Positions 31,731 through 40,275 of a stretch of 64,000 nucleotides of DNA are shown piece after piece. Positions within the stretch are counted from its first letter, which is position 1. Each line of letters begins with the position of its first letter. Location of the stretch: the NCBI GenBank assembly GCA_019639255.1, contig JAHBSF010000003.1, positions 62,001-126,000 on the forward strand, read 5' to 3'. The notes under the pieces are model-generated. The model saw nothing but the letters and a program-made list of their open reading frames with translations. It had not been told where the DNA came from and made no database searches. The translations under genes were made by a program, and so were the position numbers. This stretch comes from Acidobacteriota bacterium. GTDB taxonomy: Bacteria; Acidobacteriota; Blastocatellia; RBC074.

Positions 31731-32579
31731 TCAACTGCCCTGAGGCGTGGGCTGAGCGGCGGCTTCCTGTTTCTTCTTCACCAGGGCCGAGGCCTCGTCG
31801 GCTATGCGTTTGGCCTCTGCTTCGTACTTCTTGCGATCGGCGTCGACCTTGGTCATTTTCTGTTTTTCGCGGTAGAGCAGGCCCTTGTAGAACATCACGT
31901 CGGCGTACTCCGGATCCACCGCCAGGGCTCTTTCGACAAATTCCATTCCCCTGGTTATGCACTCTTCGACGCGCACCTTGTCGGCGCGGGCGGCTTCATA
32001 GTCCATATTGCGGTAGTGGAAAGCGTCGGTAGCCATCTGCGCCTTGTCGGCGTAGCGGGTCGTCTGGTCGTAGGCGCACTGCCAGAACTTGACGGCTATG
32101 GCGTGGAAGGTCGTCGCCTTGAGTTCCTTTGAGGAGCATTCGTCCTCGGCGCGCTTTACGGTCCACTCGCGCCAGAGATCTTCCTGGCCCAGATCGTCGT
32201 AGATGCTGGCGATATAGGCCGTAGCGCTGTCTTTCAGCTTGCAGTCGCCTTCCGAGAGTTCGAGCGCCTTCTGGAATACGGCGAGCGTTTCCTTTGCGCC
32301 CGACTCGCGCTGCTCGCCGCCGAGTCCCTTGTAATCCTTCGACATCGCAGCGCCGTAGTAAAGCCAGGCGACCGCTTTGTCGGGCATATAATCGGTGGCG
32401 TCCTTGAAGTGCTCCCTGGCCTCCCGGTTCCGCCCCTGGTTGTATAAGAGCACACCCTGATTGAGCTTGTCCTTGCCGAGGACCATCTTCGCATAGCCGC
32501 ATCCCGAGGATGCGGACGACAGCGCAATGATCGCCGAGAACGCAAGCGCACTATAGGCGACCTGTTTGATTCTCTTCAT
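31731..32579 (-). CDS. Probable lipoprotein with TPR-like repeats, TonB operon member
   Basis: A 282-residue protein. An N-terminal hydrophobic segment ends in a lipobox-like ASSGC (Cys about residue 27). The body has TPR-like helices (LNQGVLLYNQGRNREAREHF, YMPDKAVAWLYYGAAMSKDY, GMEFVERALAVDPEYADVMF) and ends in a Lys/Ala/Glu-rich helix. It is the last gene of the TonB-ExbB-ExbD-ExbD series. TPR proteins accompany TonB systems in several phyla, where they may contact the outer-membrane receptor or peptidoglycan; this is an inference here. Confidence 0.82.
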   Translation of the reverse strand: MKRIKQVAYSALAFSAIIALSSASSGCGYAKMVLGKDKLNQGVLLYNQGRNREAREHFKDATDYMPDKAVAWLYYGAAMSKDYKGLGGEQRESGAKETLAVFQKALELSEGDCKLKDSATAYIASIYDDLGQEDLWREWTVKRAEDECSSKELKATTFHAIAVKFWQCAYDQTTRYADKAQMATDAFHYRNMDYEAARADKVRVEECITRGMEFVERALAVDPEYADVMFYKGLLYREKQKMTKVDADRKKYEAEAKRIADEASALVKKKQEAAAQPTPQGS

Positions 32580-32662
32580 CTTCCGAAAGTCTCCCGATGG
32601 CAGATTTAGAGCCGCGAAGCAGAACCGAATCCTGCTTCCGCTCGCGCCCGTGGCGCACTCGC

Positions 32663-33079
32663 TTATTGATCGAGCGCCTCGATCTGAAGTCCGATCGGCG
32701 AACCGCCGGCCGCCTTCACCACATCGATGACCTTGACGACCTCGCCGAAATTTATCGTGCGCGGCGCTTTGATGAACACAGCCTTGCGATCCGCCGGACG
32801 CCCGTTGAGCGCGGCGAATAGCTGCTTGTTCAAATCCTCCAGAGTCGCCGCTTCCTGCGTATTCAACTTGTACCCGCCCCCCGTGCGCGGAACCGTTACC
32901 AGCAGGCTCAACGGATCCGGCGGAACGTTTTCCTGATTCTCGGGAGGCTTCTCCGGAATCTTCGCCTCGAACTGATGCGGCTTCTGGGGGCTGATCACCA
33001 TAAAGATGATCAAAAGCACCAGCAGCACGTCGATCAACGGCGTTACGTTGATGTTCGGTACGGCCTTGGCAATACTCAT
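32663..33079 (-). CDS. exbD: ExbD/TolR biopolymer transport protein (second copy)
   Basis: A 138-residue inner-membrane protein with one transmembrane helix, containing the proton-relay Asp in NVTPLIDVLLVLLIIFMV (residues 11-28), and a periplasmic domain ending in VIDVVKAAGGSPIGLQIE. It couples proton flow through ExbB to TonB. It differs from the upstream ExbD in the periplasmic domain, so the two may form a heteromer. It is 30 bp from the upstream exbD. Confidence 0.93.
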   Translation of the reverse strand: MSIAKAVPNINVTPLIDVLLVLLIIFMVISPQKPHQFEAKIPEKPPENQENVPPDPLSLLVTVPRTGGGYKLNTQEAATLEDLNKQLFAALNGRPADRKAVFIKAPRTINFGEVVKVIDVVKAAGGSPIGLQIEALDQ

Positions 33080-33109
33080 GACAGTCTGTTTCCTTTCCGT
33101 TTGCCCAGG

Positions 33110-33553
33110 CTAGTTCTCGCCTGCCTTCTTCTTGTCGGCTACGAGGCCGATCAAATCGTAGCCCGCCTCGCGGATCGAATCTATCACGGTGACGATCTCG
33201 CCGTACGGAACGTTGATGTCGCCCTTGATATATACGATGTGCGGATCGCCCGGCTTGAGCGCCCGCATGCGCGACTCGATTACGGAGATCAACCTATCCT
33301 TGCCCTGCACCAGATCGCGCCCGACGTAGTACTGACCGGGAAGCGGAATTGCGACGACTACGGCCGAATCCTTAAGTATCGCAGCATCCTCTTCGGGGTT
33401 GTCCCCCCTCGGCAGATTCACCGTGACGCCCGATTGCAGCAATGGCGTGATCACCATAAAGATAATCAGCAACACAAGCATAACGTCGGCCATCGGAGTC
33501 ACGTTGATATCCGAATTCAACTCTCCGGGGCCGCCGCCAACATTCATACCCAT
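33110..33553 (-). CDS. exbD: ExbD/TolR biopolymer transport protein (first copy)
   Basis: A 147-residue protein with the ExbD hallmark SDINVTPMADVMLVLLIIFM (residues 15-34, with the conserved Asp) and a periplasmic domain (VIDSIREAGYDLIGLV). The start at MGMNVGGG is fixed by GGAGGAG ahead of the ATG; an upstream in-frame extension lacks family similarity. It lies between exbB and a second exbD. Confidence 0.94.
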   Translation of the reverse strand: MGMNVGGGPGELNSDINVTPMADVMLVLLIIFMVITPLLQSGVTVNLPRGDNPEEDAAILKDSAVVVAIPLPGQYYVGRDLVQGKDRLISVIESRMRALKPGDPHIVYIKGDINVPYGEIVTVIDSIREAGYDLIGLVADKKKAGEN

Positions 33554-33720
33554 GACTTGAGACTCCTCCTTCGCAATGCTCCCCCTATCGGCCCCCGTAT
33601 CCGGGCCGAAGCACCCGCCGCCCCGGCGCCTCAATCGCCCGGATCGATAATGACCGCAGGCGACTGCAAGCTACCGGGCGGCGGCGCCCGCCCGAAAGGA
33701 TCCGCATCAAAGGGGCTACC

Positions 33721-34467
33721 CTACTTCTTCGCGCGCTGCTTCAGGAAGTAATCGATCAGCTCGGCCGAGGAGTTTTCCATCTCTACGACGAAGTTGTCGA
33801 CCTTGCTTGTGAAGTAGTTGAACAGCCACACCGCCGGCACCGCCACGAGCAGTCCGAAAGCCGTGGCAAACAGCGCCTCGGCGATTCCGCCCGCGACCGC
33901 CGAGATACCCGCCGTTTCAGCGCTCTTCATGCCCTGGAATGCATTGATGATTCCGAACACGGTTCCGAACAGACCCACAAACGGCGCCGTCGAACCTATG
34001 GTTGCAAGCCCCGACAATCCGCGCTTGAACTCCGAAACCTTGATGGCTTCGGCGCGCTGCAGGGCGCGCTTCGAGGCGTCGATTTCTTCGCCCGGAATGT
34101 CGCTTGTAAGCTGATGCGCCCGGAACTCCTGCAATCCCGCGTTGACCACCATCGCCAGATGGCTCTTCTTATACTTCTCGGAAATGCCGATCGCATCCTC
34201 GATCTTAGCCTGCTTGAGCGCCTGCGCAACCTTCGGAGCGAATTCCCGCGACTGGTTCTTCGCCGCATTGTAGGTCAGAAAACGCTCCACCATGATCGCG
34301 ATCGACCAGATCGACATAATCAGCAGAACGACCAGCACCGCGAGCGCCACGCCGCCGAGGTTGCGAATCATTCCCATAAAGGTGAAATCGAGCGTCGCCC
34401 CCTCGTCGTTGAAAAAAGCCAGCGCAAACGTCGACGCGGCGTACAGTTGAGAAAGCACTATCGTCAT
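33721..34467 (-). CDS. exbB: ExbB/TolQ/MotA proton channel family protein
   Basis: A 248-residue inner-membrane protein with three transmembrane segments (about residues 35-60, 150-175, 195-220). The signature GLLVAVPAVWLFNYFTSKVD and GLSGLATIGSTAPFVGLFGT are typical of ExbB/TolQ. It forms the pentameric proton channel driving TonB. A cytoplasmic loop lies between helices 1 and 2. It is separated from tonB by 334 bp, so it may also have its own promoter. Confidence 0.94.
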   Translation of the reverse strand: MTIVLSQLYAASTFALAFFNDEGATLDFTFMGMIRNLGGVALAVLVVLLIMSIWSIAIMVERFLTYNAAKNQSREFAPKVAQALKQAKIEDAIGISEKYKKSHLAMVVNAGLQEFRAHQLTSDIPGEEIDASKRALQRAEAIKVSEFKRGLSGLATIGSTAPFVGLFGTVFGIINAFQGMKSAETAGISAVAGGIAEALFATAFGLLVAVPAVWLFNYFTSKVDNFVVEMENSSAELIDYFLKQRAKK

Positions 34468-34801
34468 GATGTCGAGATCCTCCAGAATTGATCAGTTTTG
34501 ATCAGTATTTTTTGACCGGAATTTGACCGGAATTGAATAGCCTGTTTATCACCGACCTGCCGAAATATTCAGATTCTCTTGACGGGCGCACTACAAGACG
34601 CACTTTCGCAGCGCGTCGTTTCAAGAACCTATGGTCAGGAAACTTCGGTCAGGAAACTTTGGTCTATCTTGATCGATAAAGGGTGCAAGGCGCGCCGCTC
34701 CTGCAAAGTCGGCCGTGATTTTCGCAGATTAACGATGAGCCGCAGCGGGCATCCGATTCCGCTGACCGCGCCCGAAATCGGATGCCTGCCCGAAACCGGA
34801 T
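34468..34801. other. Intergenic region with short tandem duplications
   Basis: No gene is seen between exbB and tonB. The sequence holds several adjacent short duplications: TGATCAGTTTTGATCAGTAT near 34490, TTTGACCGGAATTTGACCGG near 34509, and GGTCAGGAAACTTCGGTCAG near 34633. These could be binding sites or replication-slippage products. Confidence 0.6.
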
Positions 34802-35581
34802 TTAATTCAACGTGAAGTTGAAGGTCAGGACGCCCTGCACCTTCACCGGCACGCCCGAGAGTTCCGTTGGCTTGAAGGCCCACTGCCGCGCCGCCTGAAG
34901 CGCAGCTTCTCTGAGCAGCGGATGACCGCTGACTACCTGAGCGTCGATCACCCGCCCGTCTTCGGAAATCGTAACCTGCACCTGTACAGCACCCTGCGCG
35001 CGCGCCGCCTTGGCAATCGGCGGATATGGCGGCTGCACCCTGCGAATGGCGCTGCCCTGCAATACGCCGCCCGAAACCTTGATTTCCCTGGGCACAGGCG
35101 TAGGCGTCGGAGTGGGCGCCGGAGGCGGAGGCGGAGGCGGAGGCGGAGGCCCCGACGATGCGCCGCCCGGCACGCCGCCCGGCACGCCGCCCGTTACACC
35201 GCCCGGCACGCCGCCCGGCACACCCGTACTCGCTACGGCCGATACCACCGGACGCGACTGCACCGACGAGGGATCCGGAATCTTCTCGGGGGGTTTGACC
35301 GGAGCCGTGAATGTTGTTGGAGTGTCTATAACTTTTTGCACAACCTGAGGCTGTGCCGGCGCCGGAGGCGGCGCAGCCGGCGGCGGCGGCGGCGCAACCA
35401 GCGTCGTAACATCTAGCGCATCGGTAAGGCCGGGATTGAACCAGATAATCGTTCCTACCGCAATCGCAAGCAATGCAACCACGTAAACGACGCTCGTAAC
35501 AAACACGAACATGCCCGTTCGAGCATTGTCCCTCCCGTGCCCCGCCGACTCGACCAAAGTATCAAACATGTCTGTAATCAA
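34802..35581 (-). CDS. tonB: TonB energy transducer
   Basis: A 259-residue protein. One N-terminal transmembrane helix (residues 28-48, VTSVVYVVALLAIAVGTIIW), then a long Pro-rich periplasmic linker with GVPGGV repeats and a run of ten prolines (about residues 75-170), and a C-terminal TonB domain (IRRVQPPYPPIAKAARAQGA, then VVSGHPLLREAALQAARQW). It transfers ExbBD energy to outer-membrane receptors such as the one at the window start. It is first in the operon. Confidence 0.94.
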   Translation of the reverse strand: MITDMFDTLVESAGHGRDNARTGMFVFVTSVVYVVALLAIAVGTIIWFNPGLTDALDVTTLVAPPPPPAAPPPAPAQPQVVQKVIDTPTTFTAPVKPPEKIPDPSSVQSRPVVSAVASTGVPGGVPGGVTGGVPGGVPGGASSGPPPPPPPPPPAPTPTPTPVPREIKVSGGVLQGSAIRRVQPPYPPIAKAARAQGAVQVQVTISEDGRVIDAQVVSGHPLLREAALQAARQWAFKPTELSGVPVKVQGVLTFNFTLN

Positions 35582-36222
35582 CCTCCGTTGACTTCTTGCC
35601 GATGGGCCAGGCTCATCAAGGCGTCCGCGCCGCTTTCGGGGCGCGGATCTATGCCGTCATTACACAAATAATTTACCTGACGAGTTCTCTAATTATTGCC
35701 TGGCGAGTTCTCTTTTATTGCCGGGGCGATCCGCCCCGCTTCGCCCCGCCCCACGCATCCACCCGATCAACCCTGACACAACCCTGTTACAACACTAGCC
35801 TGCCGAACTTGATGTTGCTTTTGATGTCGATCTTGGCGTCGATCTTGATGTCGCTTGCGGCAGCCTGCGCTCCAACCGGTGGGGTAGGGGCAATTCCTGG
35901 GAATGAATCGCGCCCGCTCCGGAGTGAAGCGCCAATACAGGCCAACTACCGTTCAATCAACTGACTATCTGGATACGACCTTGGATGCAACCTGATGATG
36001 GGTCAGCAACGCCGGGAGTCTACTATCGCCGTCGGACCCAAGTCAAGCCATTTTTGCCGGGATGCGGACCCGAATTCACACTCGATATCCGCCCTCCGCC
36101 GGTCCCCCTTCAACACGCCGTTTACGCGCTTTCAGGAGGGAACCCACGTGCAAATTGATTCCGGAACAGCGCAAAAAGTTCCCGATCCGCGCATATGATT
36201 TTTCTGCGACTCATTGCACCTA
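35582..36222. other. Intergenic region, no convincing gene
   Basis: This is the divergent promoter region between tonB and an alpha/beta hydrolase. Short imperfect duplications are visible (GACGAGTTCTC then GGCGAGTTCTC near 35680-35715; TTGATGTCGATCTTGGCGTC near 35820). A 50-codon frame from 35812 reads like a lipoprotein leader (MLLLMSILASILMSLAAAC), but it has no ribosome site and arises from the duplicated TTGATGTCG words, so it is not called. Confidence 0.5.
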
Positions 36223-36392
36223 AACCGGTCTACTGGAGATTGGTACAAAGCGTGAGACGGTAAGAGAGATAACGGAACAAACGAAAAATCACGAAACAGG
36301 CGAAAATATTCAGGTTTTACGGAATTTTCGTTTTATTTCGAATGTTGCGTTATCACTCTTTTTCGTCCCAATGTCGTGTGGTTTGATTAAGA
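36223..36392. repeat. Longest copy of the dispersed palindromic repeat with outer extensions
   Basis: The core palindrome (36261-36363, AGAGAGATAACGGAACAAAC to GCGTTATCACTC) is in reverse orientation. It is flanked by extensions: AAACCGGTCTACTGGAGATT on the left and CCCAATGTCGTGTGGTTTGA on the right, which are themselves weakly inverted. The left extension recurs at 23558, and the right extension near 48412 and 57913. It lies between divergent gene starts. Confidence 0.7.
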
Positions 36393-36470
36393 CAGCGCGT
36401 CGGACTATTCTGTGCGGCATTAAAAAGGAACACACAGACACAAACGATTACACACAGGAATAAAACCGGG

Positions 36471-37304
36471 ATGCATATGCTGGAAAAGCTCCGCCTGCTG
36501 CAATACCGGGCGCGCATCAAACTTTACAGTTCCGGCCAGTTGCGCTCGACCGAAATTGCCGGACGCCCCACGCAGTATCTCGCTGCAGGCAGCGGCGCGC
36601 CCACGGTTGTGCTCGCGGCCCCACTGGGCGAGGCAATATGGTATCCGTACCTGCAGGGGCTTGCTCGCAGCTTCTCCGTCACCGCAATACTTCCCCCCGG
36701 GCTCGACGGCGCCGAAGACGCATACATCGACGATCTGGACGATCTTCTGTTCCATCATCTTGATCTGTTTGCTGCGCTCGGACTCGACCGGTTCAATCTG
36801 ATAGGCGCTTCGTCGGGCGGCCGCATCGCAGCCGAACTCGCCATCCGTTACCCCGAACGAATCGAGCGCCTAGTGCTTGCAGACTCTTTCGGTCTGGACC
36901 TCCCGCTAACGCCGTCAATCGCCCCGGCTGAGGCGCTGGGCGATCCCGACCGGTTGAGAAAATTGCTGTTTTTCAACCCGGCGTCGTTTCTGGGCGACAT
37001 GCTTATCCCGTCCCGCCCCCGGCAAACAGACGCAGTACTGACGGCAATGAATACCGCATCGCGCATAGGCATCCACAACCCCAAGCTGCACGCGAGGCTT
37101 GCGCGCATAAAGTCGCCCACGCTCGTCGTATGGGGAGCCGACGACGCGACGGTCCCCTTCCCTCACGCCGAGGTCTTTCGCAATGCAGTACCCGACGCGC
37201 GCCTTACCCGTATACCCGATTGCGGACACCTGCCGATGTTCGAGCGCGAAGAGTTGTTCGTCGCCGCCGTAACGAGCTTTCTGCGCGCGGGCGAAACCGG
37301 ATGA
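36471..37304 (+). CDS. Alpha/beta-fold hydrolase
   Basis: A 277-residue alpha/beta hydrolase. The nucleophile elbow is GASSGG (Ser near residue 106), the acid is in WGADDATVPF near 224, and the catalytic His in DCGHLPMF near 252. No signal peptide. The substrate is unknown. The TGA stop is the first element of a partial palindromic repeat. A further MHM start exists two codons upstream of the ATG used in homologues, so the N-terminus is approximate. Confidence 0.88.
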   Translation: MHMLEKLRLLQYRARIKLYSSGQLRSTEIAGRPTQYLAAGSGAPTVVLAAPLGEAIWYPYLQGLARSFSVTAILPPGLDGAEDAYIDDLDDLLFHHLDLFAALGLDRFNLIGASSGGRIAAELAIRYPERIERLVLADSFGLDLPLTPSIAPAEALGDPDRLRKLLFFNPASFLGDMLIPSRPRQTDAVLTAMNTASRIGIHNPKLHARLARIKSPTLVVWGADDATVPFPHAEVFRNAVPDARLTRIPDCGHLPMFEREELFVAAVTSFLRAGETG

Positions 37305-37341
37305 CGGAACAAACGAAAAAAAACGAAATATACAGAAATGA
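37302..37341. repeat. Partial copy of the dispersed repeat (left arm)
   Basis: GATGACGGAACAAACGAAAA followed by AAACGAAATATACAGAAAT is a left half with no clear mirror. It overlaps the stop codon of the alpha/beta hydrolase and precedes ispG. Confidence 0.65.
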
Positions 37342-37457
37342 TTCGGGACGATTGCACACACTTTCCCGCTCTGTTTCGCTGCGGCGGTTTTCTGCGATAG
37401 AATCCGGCTTCGCGCTCATACAGGGTGAATCAGGCCGGTTAACCGGGTTAATTGAAT

Positions 37458-38690
37458 ATGGCAGAAATCACACGTCGTAAATCCGTAGGGGTCAATGTCG
37501 GGGGTGTTGGGATCGGCGGCGCGCATACGGTCGCAGTGCAGTCGATGACAAACACCGACACGGCGGACGCAGAAGCCACGGCTGCACAGATAATCGAGCT
37601 TGCGCGCGCCGGTTCCGAACTCGTCCGCATTACGGTAAACACCAGGGAAGCCGCAGCGCGCACCGCCGAAATCGTCGCACGCGTGCGCGAAGCGGGACAC
37701 AATACGCCCATAATCGGCGACTTCCACTACAACGGCCACATACTGCTTGCCGAATTCCCGGACTGCGCGCGCGCACTGGATAAATACCGGATAAATCCGG
37801 GTAATGTCGGCGCCGGCCGCCACCACGATGAAAACTTCCGCCGCCTGATCGATGTCGCAATCGAGCACGGCAAACCCGTGCGCATAGGCGTCAACTGGGG
37901 TTCGCTGGATCAGGCGCTGCTGACGCGCCTTATGGACGAAAACGCCGCCCGCCCCGATCCGCTGCCGGCGCGCGAAGTAATGTTCGAGGCAATAATACGC
38001 AGCGCCATCGATTCGGCCGAAACCGCCGAGGGCTACGGACTCGGCCGCGACCGCATAATACTGAGCGCGAAGGTGTCGGGCGTGCAGGATCTCATAGACG
38101 TTTACCGCGCGCTTGCGCGCCGCTGCGATTACGCCCTGCACCTCGGATTGACCGAAGCCGGAATGGGCGTCAAGGGAATAGTCGCAAGCACCGCGGCGAT
38201 TGCGCCGCTTCTACAGGAAGGCATAGGCGACACCATTCGCGTCTCCCTGACGCCGATGCCCAACGGCGACCGGACGGAAGAGGTGATCGTCGCACAGCAG
38301 ATACTGCAATCGCTCGGCATACGCAGCTTCACTCCGCAGGTGGCCGCCTGCCCGGGCTGCGGCCGCACTACCAGCACGCTTTTTCAGGAGATGGCCGACG
38401 ACATAGGGCGCTACCTGCGCGGGCAGATGCCCGTATGGCGCAATCACTATCCCGGAGTCGAGCAGATGCAGGTGGCCGTAATGGGATGCGTGGTAAACGG
38501 TCCGGGCGAGTCGCGCCACGCCAACATCGGCATAAGTCTGCCCGGCACGGGCGAAGCGCCGCGCGCGCCCGTTTATATCGACGGCCGCCTCCACACTACG
38601 CTCAAAGGCCCGTCGATAGTGCCCGATTTTATCGAGCTGCTGAACCGTTACGTAGACGAACATTACTCATCCCGGAACACCGGGCAATAA
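37458..38690 (+). CDS. ispG: (E)-4-hydroxy-3-methylbut-2-enyl-diphosphate synthase
   Basis: A 410-residue [4Fe-4S] enzyme of the MEP isoprenoid pathway, converting ME-cPP to HMBPP. The N-terminal TIM barrel begins [20 protein letters not shown] and VQSMTNTDT. The iron-sulfur ligands are in CPGCGRTTS (around residue 300) and CVVNGPGE (around 345). ISPG is required to supply IPP/DMAPP for the carotenoid cluster about 10 kb downstream. The ATG before AEITRR is preferred over a TTG two codons earlier. It is followed by an amidohydrolase gene after 18 bp. Confidence 0.96.
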   Translation: MAEITRRKSVGVNVGGVGIGGAHTVAVQSMTNTDTADAEATAAQIIELARAGSELVRITVNTREAAARTAEIVARVREAGHNTPIIGDFHYNGHILLAEFPDCARALDKYRINPGNVGAGRHHDENFRRLIDVAIEHGKPVRIGVNWGSLDQALLTRLMDENAARPDPLPAREVMFEAIIRSAIDSAETAEGYGLGRDRIILSAKVSGVQDLIDVYRALARRCDYALHLGLTEAGMGVKGIVASTAAIAPLLQEGIGDTIRVSLTPMPNGDRTEEVIVAQQILQSLGIRSFTPQVAACPGCGRTTSTLFQEMADDIGRYLRGQMPVWRNHYPGVEQMQVAVMGCVVNGPGESRHANIGISLPGTGEAPRAPVYIDGRLHTTLKGPSIVPDFIELLNRYVDEHYSSRNTGQ

Positions 38691-38708
38691 CAATCGACGG
38701 GAATAAAT

Positions 38709-40187
38709 ATGAAAACCGCACGACGCCTTCGCCCCTTCAAACCGCTGCTTTCCGTCGCCGCGCTTACAATGGTCGCGGCGCTCGTTTTTTCAGCCTGCTC
38801 CGGCGCGCCGGATTCTTCCGAATACGACGTTGCAATCAACGACGGCCGTGTAATCGACCCCGAATCGGGGCTCGACGCCGTGCGCTCGATCGGAATACGC
38901 GGCGGCAGCATCGCGGCGATCTCCGAATCACCCTTGCGAGGGCGCACGGTCATTGAAGCCCGGGGTCTGGTCGTAGCTCCCGGTTTCATCGACCTTCATT
39001 CGCACGGTCAGACCGAAGAAAACTACCGCTACAAGGCGATGGACGGCGTCACGACGGCGCTCGAAATGGAAGTGGGCGCGGGCGAGATTGCAAGATGGTA
39101 CGGCGAACGCGAGGGCAATGCGCTGGTAAATTTCGGCGCTACCGTGGGGCACATCCCGGTGCGCATGAAAATCGCAGGCGATACGGGGGATTTTCTGCCG
39201 CGCGATGCTGCAATCACGAAAAAACTCTCCGCCGATGAACTCGCGGAACTTGGACGATTGATCGGGCAGGGACTCGACGAAGGCGCGCTCGGCATCGGTT
39301 TCGGCATCGCATACGTCCCGGCAGCCACGCGCCCCGAGATCCTCGATCTGTTCACCCTCGCCGCCGAGCGCCGCGTACCCGTATATGCGCATCTGCGCTC
39401 GCACGGCGAGGTGGAACCGGGCAGCGCCGTAGAGGCTGCACAGGAAGCAATCGCCAACGCCGCATCAACCGGCGCCTCGCTGCACATCGTTCACGTCACG
39501 AGCACCGGCCTCGGCCAGACTGCAACCCTCATCAGGATGATCGAGGGCGCGCGCCGCAACGGACTCGATGTGACTACCGAATCCTATCCCTACACGGCGG
39601 CCATGACTCGCATCGATTCCGCCATCTTTTCCGAAGGCTGGCAGGAAAAAATGAACATCACCTACGGCGACCTGCAATGGGTAACGACGGGCGAACGGTT
39701 GACTGCCGAAACTTTTGCGCGATATCGCAGGGAGGGCGGGTCGGTGATCGCTCATTCGATCCCTGAACCGATTGCACGCCTCGCCGTATCGAACCCGCAA
39801 ATCATGGTCGCAAGCGACGGCATATTGAGGGACGGCAAGGGCCATCCGCGCTCGGCCGGCAGCTTCGCGCGCGTGCTCGGCCGCTACGTGCGCGAACAAA
39901 ACGCGCTGTCGCTCGCCGACGCCATACGCAAAATGTCCTACCTGCCCGCCGAACGCCTTTCCGGCGTAGCCGCGTCGATGAAAAACAAGGGCCGTATAAA
40001 AGCAGGCGCGGATGCGGATATCGTGGTGTTTGACGCCGCCGGCGTAATCGACCGCGCCACGTTCGAGAATCCGGCGCAGTACTCCGAAGGCTTCAGGTGG
40101 GTGCTCGTCAACGGCGTTGCGGTCGTGCAGAACGGCCAACTCCTGGACGGCGTAAAACCGGGGCGCGGAGTCAGGAAAGAGAGATAA
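38709..40187 (+). CDS. D-aminoacylase-type amidohydrolase, lipoprotein
   Basis: A 492-residue member of the N-acyl-D-amino-acid deacylase family, a metal-dependent hydrolase. Residues 1-30 are a lipoprotein signal with lipobox VFSAC. The metal-binding HxH appears in PGFIDLHSHGQ near residue 95, with further ligand regions in YAHLRSHGEVEPG, LHIVHVTSTG and MVASDGILRDGKGHPRSAGS. It probably acts on D-amino-acid derivatives or related cyclic amides in the periplasm. The TAA stop lies in the left arm of a palindromic repeat (final residues RKER). Confidence 0.9.
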   Translation: MKTARRLRPFKPLLSVAALTMVAALVFSACSGAPDSSEYDVAINDGRVIDPESGLDAVRSIGIRGGSIAAISESPLRGRTVIEARGLVVAPGFIDLHSHGQTEENYRYKAMDGVTTALEMEVGAGEIARWYGEREGNALVNFGATVGHIPVRMKIAGDTGDFLPRDAAITKKLSADELAELGRLIGQGLDEGALGIGFGIAYVPAATRPEILDLFTLAAERRVPVYAHLRSHGEVEPGSAVEAAQEAIANAASTGASLHIVHVTSTGLGQTATLIRMIEGARRNGLDVTTESYPYTAAMTRIDSAIFSEGWQEKMNITYGDLQWVTTGERLTAETFARYRREGGSVIAHSIPEPIARLAVSNPQIMVASDGILRDGKGHPRSAGSFARVLGRYVREQNALSLADAIRKMSYLPAERLSGVAASMKNKGRIKAGADADIVVFDAAGVIDRATFENPAQYSEGFRWVLVNGVAVVQNGQLLDGVKPGRGVRKER

Positions 40188-40275
40188 CGGAACAAACGGA
40201 AATAGACGGAACAAACGGAAATTTTCACCTTTTCCGTAATTTTCGTCTATTTTCGTTTGTTCCGTTATCTCTCTT
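40177..40275. repeat. Dispersed palindromic repeat supplying both stop codons of convergent genes
   Basis: Left arm AGAGAGATAACGGAACAAAC and right arm mirror image are nearly perfect; the centre CACCTTTTCC is the family core in reverse. The TAA at 40185-40187 ends the plus-strand D-aminoacylase and the mirrored TAA at 40265-40267 ends the minus-strand amidohydrolase, so the same motif terminates both genes. Confidence 0.93.

Noticed and set aside
35812-35964. A 50-codon frame with a lipoprotein-like leader
   Set aside because: No ribosome site; the leader comes from duplicated TTGATGTCG words, so it may be chance.
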